Source: Moniliella sp. 'wahieum'
Lineage: Eukaryota; Basidiomycota; Moniliellomycetes; Moniliellales; Moniliellaceae
Direction: 5' to 3'
NCBI GenBank assembly: GCA_003971905.1
Contig: RSEE01000038.1
Span: 434,001 to 498,000, forward strand
DNA: 64,000 bases
Part shown: piece after piece, positions 56,195-64,000 of the stretch
How the letters are laid out: every line of letters begins with the position of its first letter
How positions within the stretch are numbered: the first letter of the stretch is position 1
The notes under the pieces: model-generated
The model's database searches: none
The model's input: only the letters and a program-made list of their open reading frames with translations
What the model was told of the DNA's origin: nothing
Made by a program: the position numbers and the translations under genes

Positions 56195-57057
56195 ACCCCA
56201 CGTCAACGTCCCCAACTCAGTACTCCGAACTCAGACGTGCCTGTGCCCAGTGCCCCCATTTCGCCCCCGTTTTCACCAGTGACCAAACATTGAAACGTGC
56301 CATTCCATCTGCCTGCCCCCCTCCACCCCAGCTATTGCTATTGCCCCGCCGTGTCAGGCACGGCACTGGGCCCACGCAGCGTCCCCGCCACGCCCCGGCG
56401 GATCGCACGCAGCAAGTCCTAGTAACCCCTCTCTGTCTGGCCCATCGTGCCCCCGCCCACCTAGCCCGCGTGGTCCCAGCGGTCCCTGCGTTCCGTCGCA
56501 TCGGCTGCCACGGGTAGAATATATAGCGCGCCGGCCCCTGCAAGGCCGGGGCTCGAGCATCGATTCCATGGCCACGGTCCACCCTCTATATTGCCTCTCC
56601 GTGGGCGCTGACGAGAATTCTGGGTCCAAGCTTCAAGCTTTACGAAGCAGATCGACCACCAGCCTAATAAACAGCCCAGGGAGGCAGATGCATGGTGGAA
56701 AGGAGCGAGCGTACTAGCACCGCACCGTACCGTACCACTGACCCAGCAGCTACGTACGATGGGCTTGGAGGTGCGAGCAAGGGGTAACGCTATGTATTGC
56801 TACTGCTGTTGCCGGGTGGCAAGGACGCTCGGGTCGGCTGGGACCAAGCCTGCGTCCGACAGGGCGGCGCACTGGAGGCGGGGGTGCGTGTCGCCCAGGA
56901 AAACGGCCGCCAGACAGACGCAGCATCTCTCTCGCCGCCAGGGTGCGCAGCCACGTGGGGCACGATGATGGGCGCGAGCGAGCTGAGCGCGACACGCGGC
57001 ACGCGTCACGCGAACCAAGACCGAACCGCCGAGGCAGAGGTAGTGCGACCCACCCAT

Positions 57058-57516
57058 CTACGCCAGCGCACCAACCACGCCCAGCGTATCCAGTCCCGCC
57101 CGCGCCAGCCCCGTACGCCCGACAGCCACCGGGCACAGGACCGCCGCTTGCGATATGCGTTGGACAGCGTGCAGCACGCAAGCTTGGACACTGAGCCAGG
57201 TGGCACCGTATGCACCCGCCCCATCCCGCCCATCGACGCTGCCAAACCCGCACCCACCCGCCCACGACTTGATCAGCACCAGACGGAACGCAAAGCCCGA
57301 CCCGGCGTGGTCAGGTTCACCGTCCCGGCCACCGTGACGGCCAAGCCAGCGGCCAACCACGTACACGTGCTGACAGGTACGCCTTGACGTACGCCCCGAA
57401 AAGGCAAAGGCGTCCTGCCGCTGGCCACGGGTCAAGAACCGCTGCGCAACCAGCGCGGTACCGGCCACCAAGCCCACCTTGGCCGTCCCCGTGCCCCATC
57501 CGCCCGCCGCGTCCAA
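57058..57516 (-). CDS. Doubtful small ORF, possibly membrane protein
   Basis: An open frame starting MDAAGGWGTGTAKVGLVAGT with a hydrophobic N-terminal segment. A better composite may be MDAAGGWGTGTAKVGLVAGT ... FSG then a second hydrophobic stretch TWLAAGLAVTVAGTVNLTTP read in another frame. No family recognised. Reported because the first 45 residues look protein-like and the region is otherwise long and empty. Confidence 0.3.
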   Translation of the reverse strand: MDAAGGWGTGTAKVGLVAGTALVAQRFLTRGQRQDAFAFSGRTSRRTCQHVYVVGRWLGRHGGRDGEPDHAGSGFAFRLVLIKSWAGGCGFGSVDGRDGAGAYGATWLSVQACVLHAVQRISQAAVLCPVAVGRTGLARAGLDTLGVVGALA

Positions 57517-57964
57517 GCTCGACGGACGCGCACCGTACGAGGAGCCCTACGAGCCCCTCCCAGAGCTCGGGCGCCGAGAGGCGGTACGACCGACCGGCGC
57601 GGCTGGCATGTGCGGAAGAACTGGTGGGCGCGGGGTGCGAGGGCCGAGTGGCGCGCACGGCGACGGGCAGTGCGACAGCCGTGCGCGTGCAAGTGGCACA
57701 GGACGCTGCGGAGAGGAGCAGCAAGACCCAGCATGGGCGAGGGAGGGGTGCGCGGCGCAGGCCAGCAGGCAAATGGCAGATGGAAAAAGGCAGATGGCAA
57801 ACGGCAGACGAGAAGAAGGATAGGGGCGTGGCGAAGAGGCGGGCGTATAAGAGTCGCTCGTTGCGGCGCGTGACGTACTCGTGCACAGGCGCTTGCCTGG
57901 CTGGCCACGGGGACAAGGTCCACCCGCCTCCGACGGACCAGCGTAGGGTTAGCGCATGGGGGCT

Positions 57965-58005
57965 TGAAGCTTGAACGTTGACGTTGAAACGTTCAACGTT
58001 GATTG
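57965..58005. repeat. Mixed heptamer array TGAAGCT / TGAACGT
   Basis: TGA-AGCT-TGA-ACGT-TGA in register, followed by degenerate and inverted AACGTT units. Two different self-complementary cores behind one anchor. Confidence 0.85.
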
Positions 58006-58020
58006 AGGAGCGCTGAGGCT

Positions 58021-58071
58021 GACATGTGGCATGCGACATGGGCCACTGAAGACTGACGTGACATGTGACAG
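58021..58071. repeat. TGACATG heptamer cluster
   Basis: TGACATG, TGGCATG, CGACATG at 58020-58040 and TGACATG, TGACAGG at 58059-58072. Confidence 0.8.
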
Positions 58072-58792
58072 GGGCCGATGGGATCTGGGATTGCATCACA
58101 TTAGAGCGTGCGAGGGGAGCGTTCCACCCCATCCCACATCTACCTCCCAGATCTCACCCACCAGCCCCGGCGCACATGCACATGCACATCCTCAGTCGTC
58201 TCCCGGGCGTGGCGAGGGCGTGGGCGCAGGAAGCGAGGCGCGGGGCTGGCAGGCGCGGGGGGCAGAGCAACCTCCTGCACCTCCTGGCCCCTAAACTCTT
58301 TATCTCCTCGTCCGCCCGCCCGCCCCGGCGGCGAGACAGTACCAGCCTGGACCGGCGCCGAGGGTGGCGACACAGGCGCCGGTGGCCTTGCTGCGGTTCC
58401 ATCGGGCCCAGGACTGCGCTCTGCGTGTGACCGGTCGCGCTCCCCCCCCTCTTGCAGCGGGGAGCTTGGTGCGGGACGGGTCGCGTGACGTACCACCTCG
58501 CACGGCGGCAGATCTCGCTCCGGGCTGCGCGGTAAACTGCGCGAACGGGACAAGGGACGGAGCAAGGCGGAAACGGGTGGGACGGGGGCGAATGTTCCCC
58601 CCTTCGTGGGCCGGTACCGGTGTCGGTGCCGGTGGCTAGCACATCGTGTGCCCCTGGGAGGCCCTTGGCCTCGTCCGGCGGCGCGATCCAATCCCCGCAA
58701 AGGGGGAGGGGAAGATAAGGGCGAGGAGCGTGCGTTGGCGTGCGGAACGGGATCAGCAGGCGGGCGAGCGGGTGCTGGTTCTTCGTCGGACC

Positions 58793-60620
58793 TCAGTTCG
58801 TGCGCCAAGGGGTGAATCGGGGGCAGGGGCGGGTCGCGGTCCTAGCGCGCGCAGCGGGCGAAAGGGAGCGCAGCTTATCTTGATCTTTATCTTTATCTTT
58901 GTCCATCTGATCTGTGCAGTTCCCGGGGGGGTAGATGACCTGGCCCGGTAAGTTGCGATCATACGGATCTCGCGCCGTCCAGTCCCACGTGTAGACCAGC
59001 GTACCTCGCTGCGGGGAGGTGAACTCGGCGCCCGGATGGCTTGCCTGCCACGTGCTGCGTAACTCGTTGATGGCTGGCGCGAGCGATCCGTAGGCCAATC
59101 CTAACAGATGCCGCGGCGCAGGTTTGCCATGGAACACGCGCTCGGTGCCCTTGTCGTCCAACAGCGGCGCTGGATCGCTCAGCCGCGACACGCGCCGTCG
59201 CACATCGTGTCTGCCACGGCCATGGCTGCGCTGGCCACTTGCGCGGGCCAGCGGTATCCCAGCGCGGGCTGCAGCGCGCCCGACGGCGGGAAAAGGGCGA
59301 CACTCTGCCCGTGCGGGTGGGTGCGGGACAAAAGCGGCGCCAGGTTCGCAGGTGGGTCCCCGGGTTGCATGCGCACCGCCGGGGGCGCAGTAACCAAGAT
59401 CGAGGGAGCCGGTACGAAGGGCGCGCCGGCCGGAACAGCCACGCCAGCATACAGCGTGTCGGCGGGCGAAAACTGGCCCACATCCGCTACCGTCGCTGCA
59501 ATCCGCCGTCGCTTGGCCCGTGCTAACCGCATGGCAGGATCGGGCAGAGCCGAATCGGTATCGTCCATCTTGTAGTTGGCCGTGGCGGAAGAGGAAGGCT
59601 CGGCCTGCAAGGCGTGCAAGTTGGCGGCATAGGCGTAGAGAGCCGTATCGTCCTCCGGCACCGGCGTCCGTTTGCGCACGTGAGAAGAGTCGAATCGTGG
59701 CAGGTCATGAACGGCATTGGTACCATGCTCCTGAGCAAACCGCGAAGAGGAGAAGGGTACGTAGGAACCCCACCCGTTTTCCTCGAATGACAGCTGCTTG
59801 GGTCCATCTGGGGGTACTTCTTCCCCCATCGGGGAGGGGGAGGTCATCCTCGACAGCGCCAGGGACGTGGGGGATGCGCCCGTCTCATTTCCTATCTCCT
59901 TGGATTCAGGAAGAGGAGGAAGATGACAAGGGATGAACTCATGGGTGGGGAGATACTGAGCTTGAGCTTCTTGCTCGGGAGGAAAGGAAGTGCAGCTGCT
60001 CGTGTCTGATAGGGACGACAACAAGTCGCCTCCCGTGTCGCTGCAAGAAGAGTCGAGATCCATCGCTTCGTCCGCAACAGACCCGTTTGCCTCCGTCCCA
60101 CACACAGCCGCCCCAGCGGCGAGAGCATCGCGACGGTCGACAGGATCAATGGGGAGGTACTCGAGCACGGGCCGGGCCGGGGAGGGCAGTACCTCTTCGG
60201 GCCGCACGAGGGCGGCGGCGGCACGAAGTCGCCAGTTGGTCAGTGCGGACGCGTCGGTGGATGTGCCAGCGGCGGCACCTGGGGTGGATGTGGGCGGCAG
60301 CCACTCCAGCAGCTCCTCCAGGTCGACCCCAACTTGCTCCAGGGATGCACACACGTCCCCTCCGTCGGTACGGTGCGGTTGGAGAGCTCGGCATTGCCCT
60401 GGGCACGCTGCCCAAGGAGAGATATGTACCTCTGCAGCACTTCGCCCAGCATCCCAACGGCGCGACTGGAGGAGCGGCGGAAGCCGGCCGAGTGGAGAGC
60501 GAGCACGATGGCCGAGTCGACGAGGGCGCCTGCGGCCAGCGCTTGGCGGCTACGCCCTGCCCCGCCCGAGGGCGCAGCGCTGCGCCGATCTGGCACGTCA
60601 GGGCCAGGCGAACGCGCCAT
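58793..60620 (-). CDS. Histone-fold (BTP-type) protein, TAF8/TAF3-like
   Basis: Probable general transcription factor TFIID subunit in the nucleus. Starts MARSPGPDVPDRRSAAPSGG at 60620. A bromodomain-associated histone fold follows (about residues 25-95): ALVDSAIVLALHSAGFRRSS, AVGMLGEVLQRYISLLGQRA, then after a frame repair near 60350 VCASLEQVGVDLEELLEWLP. A Ser/Asp-rich linker (DLDSSCSDTGGDLLSSLSDT) leads to YLPTHEFIPCHLPPLPE, which resembles the short TAF8 C-terminal motif. The rest (SSSRFAQEHGTNAVHDLPRF, AMRLARAKRRRIAATVADVG, LLGLAYGSLAPAINELRSTW, LVYTWDWTARDPYDRNLPG) is not recognised. The stop at 58793 is provisional. It shares a 360-bp divergent promoter with Pab2. Alternative: TAF3 or Spt7-type fold. 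Confidence 0.62.
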
Positions 60621-60980
60621 GGGGGTGGGGGAGAAGGTGGCGGCCGAGCTGCCGGGCACGTGGGGGGCGACGATGGCGACGATGGGATGGAATGGGATGG
60701 TGGATGGCGTACGGGCGTTCAAGCGCCCGCAGCGCAAAACGCAAACCCCGCGACTTGGGCCAGCTGCTCCGTCGCGCTGCCTCGGCTCGGGCGAGACGCA
60801 GCCCAGCAATTCCGCCTGCCATTCCGCCCGGCGTCACGCGTCGTCTCACCGTCACCGGGTCACATGTCATGCATGTCACGCCGCCTGGCCAAACATCCAT
60901 CGCCCATCGACCCTCGACGCTCCCTCTCCAACCACCTGGGGAGGAAACTTTGGTTCCGGCCCACCACAGTCCCAGCCGCC
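60621..60980. promoter_or_regulatory. Divergent promoter between TAF8-like gene and PAB2
   Basis: 360 bp between two start codons. At 60831-60880 it carries TCACGCGTC, two GTCACCG, and TCACATGTCATGCATGTCA, the heptamer motif in its TGA-CATG form. Confidence 0.65.
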
Positions 60981-61833
60981 ATGTCCGACCCGCTCGCCGC
61001 CGCCGCCGTCGCCCCCGTTGCTGCACCAGCTCCCGAGCACCCGAGTGGTCCTGCTGCTGCTGCTGGTGCCGCTGGAGTGGGGGCCGAGATGGATGCGCTC
61101 GACGAGGATGCCGAGATTGAGGCGATGAAGGCGCGCATGGCCGAGATGGAGGCCGAGGCGGCCAAGCTGCGCGAAATGACTGCTCAGTCCGACGCTGCCC
61201 CCGCTGCACCATCCACGTCGGCCCCACAAGGTCCCAGGCCTCCTGGTTCCGGCCCCACCGAGGAGGAGAAGGAGGAGGTGGATGCACGCAGTATCTATGT
61301 CGGCAACGTATGTTTTTTTTTTTTCTTTTTTCGTTCTGATGATGTAGCGCAGCGTATACGTTCCGAAGTGCTCAACTGCGTACGGAGTACTGACCCCCCC
61401 ATTCCCGCCTTCGCCCCCTTCTGTCAACCAGGTGGACTATGGTGCGTCGCCTGAGGAAATCCAACAACATTTCAGCGGGTGCGGTAGCATCAACCGCGTC
61501 ACCATTTTGTGTGACAAGTTCACTGGCCATCCGAAAGGGTACGTTGGCACGTTGGCACGTTGTGCCTCCCATTCCCCGCAACGAGACGAGACGAGACGCA
61601 TCGCGCTGACGCTGGACCAGGTTTGCCTATGTTGAATTTTCCGACCCCTCCTTGGTGGCGAGCGCCATGTTGCTCAACGAATCTCTCTTCCGCGGCCGTC
61701 TTCTCAAGGTGACGGCGAAACGGACCAACATCCCGGCATGGCACGCGGACGCGGACGCGGACGGGGAAGGGGACGCGGCTACTATCCCCGTCGCGGCTTC
61801 TACCGCGGCCGAGGCAGGGGATCGTGGCACTAA
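60981..61833 (+). CDS. PAB2: Poly(A)-binding protein 2 (Pab2/PABPN1)
   Basis: Nuclear poly(A)-binding protein with roles in polyadenylation and RNA surveillance. Exon 1 (60981-61307) encodes [20 protein letters not shown], an Ala/Pro-rich head, the acidic coiled-coil [20 protein letters not shown], and [11 protein letters not shown]. Introns at 61308-61431 and 61539-61620 join [36 protein letters not shown] and [20 protein letters not shown], completing a single RRM (RNP2 IYVGNV, RNP1 KGFAYVEF). [19 protein letters not shown] follows. A missing G near 61734 shifts the frame; repaired, the tail reads [31 protein letters not shown] and stops at 61831-61833. The unrepaired frame runs on to 61888 with an atypical ADADADGEG sequence. 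Near-perfect match to the family layout. Confidence 0.95.
61308..61431 (+). other. Intron 1 of PAB2
   Basis: 124 nt, GTATGT followed by a long T run, acceptor AACCAG; phase 0 between VGN and VDYGA. Confidence 0.93.
61539..61620 (+). other. Intron 2 of PAB2
   Basis: 82 nt, GTACGT donor, acceptor GACCAG; joins HPKG to FAYVEF inside RNP1, a common intron position in this gene family. Confidence 0.93.
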
Positions 61834-62416
61834 GTCCTGGCTCCCCACACGGCTGTCCTCGTGGGGCAGTGGGGCAGCTCGGCTCTAGAGACACGCACTT
61901 CCTGCCCTCTGGTGCCAACGCCGCGTGTCGGCTTGTGGTGCGTCTGAATTGTAAACATCCGAATGGGATCGGGATCGGGGGCGCCCAACGCGCTCAGGGC
62001 ACAGTGCCACGCTACGGAGCGAGAGGGGAGAGAGGGATGCTGCTGGGGTCGGCCAGATGACCAGCGGGGCCAAGGAACAGGGGCCATCTGTAGCTACCTT
62101 CGACAACGCATGGGGCGGGAATGGGTGCCATCCGGGCGGGCCGCCCGTGATGGTGCACGAGAAAGATAGGTATAGATAGGTAGGCACCGCCCGCCCGCCT
62201 AGGCGGAACCAACTCGGAGTGGGGGCGGGTGAGCGGTGAGCGGGAGTGGGATGGGTGATGGCCGTGCGGCGTGGACGCAGGGGGTGAGTGTCCACCATGC
62301 ACCCTTGGCCCGACGGGGGCGGGCGAGGGCGCGGCGGCGGGGCCAGGCCGAGTAGGCCGAGGGGCCAAGCCGAGGGGCCCGTGACCGCAGCTGGTGACCG
62401 CCGCCACCACCTCGGC
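61834..62416. other. Intergenic between PAB2 and CUE gene
   Basis: Nothing recognisable; GATAGGTATAGATAGGTAGG purine repeat near 62165-62185. Confidence 0.5.
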
Positions 62417-64000
62417 ATGGCAACCCAGCAGGTCGATCTGGCTGCTCTGGGCGACGCCCTGAGTGAGGCCCACATCGGGTCTCCTGTCAACACGTTTGCT
62501 GCCCAGCAGGCCCTGGCTCCCGACCCTCAGCTCGAATTCGACGCGCCCGCTCCGGCCCAGCAGGCCCCCGAGACTCCGACCGAGCCCATTCAGGAGACTA
62601 CGGAGACCCAGGAGACAAAGGAGACCACGGGAACCAAGGAGGCCAAGGAGACAACAGAGACAACGGAGACAACGGAGACGAAGGAGGCCCACGAAGCCAA
62701 CGAACCGCCGCAACAAGAGGCGCCTTCACCAGGTCCGCCTCTCCTAAGGATGCATCTCGCTCTTCCCCCGTCCAGTCATCCCACGCAGTGGAGCTGCATG
62801 CCGAGCCGCCGCCCCATCTCGCCACCATGCCCGCGGAGGAAGCGCCGCCTCTTCCCAAGAACCACCCCAGGGCTGCCGCTCCCTCTGCGGATGCAGGAGA
62901 AGCACCGCCGCTGCCTAAGAACCATCCGGGTGACCACGATCCGCTGCGCAGTCTGTGCGCCATGTTTCCCGACCTGCCAAGAGAGACGGTGAAGGATGTC
63001 TTGACGGCGGTCGGAGACCCGGAACGGGCGGTACAGGTCCTGCTCTCCTTCAACTCGGACACGCCGAGCCTGCCGCCTCGGCATCCCAGTATTCCACCCC
63101 CTACCCTGTGGGCGGCCCCAAGGGGGTGCACGATACCCTGCCCTCGGCGGCGCCTGATTCCCAACGGCTCTACGACCCAACCCGATTGGCCTATCAGCCG
63201 CGCGTGCGCAAGCCGAGTACAAAGGGACCGCCTCCGCCGCGCCATCGCGAAAGCCGTACCAGGCGTACCAGTCCCGTTCCCACCCTCCACCTCGGCTCCG
63301 CGCGCAGCAACCCCAGCACCAAGCACAGTCACCTGCCTACCAAGCGCCGTACCAAGTGCGCCAAGAAGAAGCCCCGGTGTGGGCTGGGGAGCTGGATCGA
63401 TTTGCCGGCAATGCCAGTCGCGCTGCAGAAGGTACGTTGGCCATCCTCCTCTTTGGTGCTCAGACTAACCATTGGAACACTTGTCCAGCTGGTATGGCCC
63501 GTGCGGCATCGACCTTCTCCATGTTCAAGGCGCGTGCTCAGGCTCTGGTAGAGCAGGGCAAGGAGCAACAACCGGGCGGATGGCTCCCGCGTCAAGGGGG
63601 CGGCAATAAGTTTTCGTTTCGCCCTTCTGCTGCACAAGCGGATCCAGCGGCGCCCACGGCAGGCGGCCAAGCGCCCGAGTCGGAACCAATCAAGGAGCTG
63701 CGTTCGGGCCCACCGCATTGGCAGGTAAACGAAAGTTCCGATGCCGATGCGCACCCCGTGGGAGAAGGAGACTTGATCGCGCTTTCGAGAGCGTCCAGTG
63801 CCAGTTCCACCAAGAAGGAAAAAGAGAATCCGAGATCGGCTCTTGCCCGCCTCGCTGAGGCTGCACCCTCGTCCAAAATGCAGTCGTTTGTGAGTGGAGA
63901 AGCGGGGCCAAAGCACGCTCGCTCTTCCACCAAGGACGGGGAGACCCCTCCCGCCGTAGCGGACTCTGCCTCTGCCTCTGCCCCTACCGGTACATCTGCT
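62417..64000 (+). CDS. CUE-domain protein (Cue5-like), incomplete at right edge
   Basis: Ubiquitin-binding CUE protein, possibly an autophagy or trafficking adaptor. Starts MATQQVDLAALGDALSEAHI. A Thr/Glu repeat segment (TQETKETTGTKEAKETTETT) follows. After a frame change near 62730 comes SASPKDASRSSPVQSSHAVE and a duplicated motif EEAPPLPKNHP / GEAPPLPKNHPG. The CUE domain reads DPLRSLCAMFPDLPRETVKD then VLTAVGDPERAVQVLLSFN, with the MFP and LL signature positions. Further frame changes occur near 63090 and 63260. An intron (63432-63488) joins RAAE to AGMARAASTFSMFKARAQAL. The last readable part is Ser/Ala-rich and the gene continues beyond 64000. Naming as Cue5 is inference; only the CUE domain is firm. 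Confidence 0.8.
63432..63488 (+). other. Intron in CUE-domain gene
   Basis: 57 nt, GTACGT donor, CTAACC branch site and GTCCAG acceptor; phase 1 across GAA-G|CT. Confidence 0.92.

Larger units (their letters stand above)
55172..57057. other. Long intergenic region with many heptamer arrays
   Basis: Arrays at 55731-55758, 56026-56046, 56174-56194 and 56993-57013, AAGCTT repeats at 55418-55447 and 56629-56640, and an uninterrupted G18 run at 55235-55252. No gene supported. Confidence 0.6.
57517..58792. other. Region between doubtful ORF and TAF8-like gene
   Basis: Contains arrays at 57965-57981 and 58021-58071. Minus-strand Ser/Pro-rich open sequence at 58140-58808 could be a frame-shifted C-terminal extension of the TAF8-like protein. 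Confidence 0.5.

Overview
This window looks like nuclear DNA from a GC-rich filamentous or yeast-like fungus, probably a basidiomycete. Four things point this way: short spliceosomal introns (about 48 to 138 nt) with GTACGT or GTATGT donors and TACTAAC or CTAAC branch sites; only zero to two introns in most genes; an intron-containing tRNA-Ser(CGA); and protein families that are fungal (Opy2, Bqt4, Ivy1-like BAR, Snt1, Bre2/Ash2, Pab2). Low intron density with GTACGT donors resembles Ustilaginomycotina, but that placement is inference.

Layout: eIF4B (+) at 0.8-2.4 kb; aromatic aminotransferase (-) 2.9-4.5; tetraspanin-like membrane protein (+) 6.0-6.7; Opy2-like osmosensor anchor (-) 7.5-9.0; Bre2/Ash2 COMPASS subunit (-) 10.1-12.4; glycine-cleavage T protein (-) 12.9-14.2; an AT-richer gene-poor stretch 14.3-17.4; four-TM MARVEL-like protein (+) 17.4-18.4; very long Snt1/NCoR-like double-SANT corepressor (-) 19.2-25.6; Bqt4-like inner nuclear membrane protein (-) 27.9-29.2; unknown Pro/Ser-rich protein (-) 30.1-31.3; Ivy1-like BAR protein (-) 32.2-33.6; unknown protein (+) 36.4-38.2; DUF2828/VWA protein (+) 39.8-41.6; tRNA-Ser (-) 42.0; GRDP/DUF1399 protein (-) 43.2-45.4; small unknown (-) 46.8-47.2; MFS transporter (+) 48.7-50.7; large Pro-rich protein (-) 51.6-55.2; doubtful small ORF (-) 57.1-57.5; histone-fold TAF8-like protein (-) 58.8-60.6; Pab2 poly(A)-binding protein (+) 61.0-61.8; CUE-domain protein (+) 62.4 to the right edge, incomplete. 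There is no operon logic; genes are individually spaced. Chromatin and transcription functions are frequent (Bre2, Snt1, Bqt4, TAF8-like, Pab2).

Two global properties stand out. First, nearly every recognisable protein is split between reading frames by single-base gains or losses, mostly at homopolymer runs. This is most simply explained by uncorrected sequencing indels, so the exact translations given here are composites. Second, the non-coding DNA carries dozens of short arrays with a 7-bp period. Their unit is T-R-A followed by four bases, and those four bases are very often self-complementary (CGCG, CTAG, GGCC, TGCA, CATG, ACGT, AGCT, CCGG, GATC, TTAA, TCGA, GCGC). I do not recognise this pattern and consider it the most interesting thing here. 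A three-copy ~80-bp dispersed repeat and a ~173-bp foldback element are the other unexplained structures.
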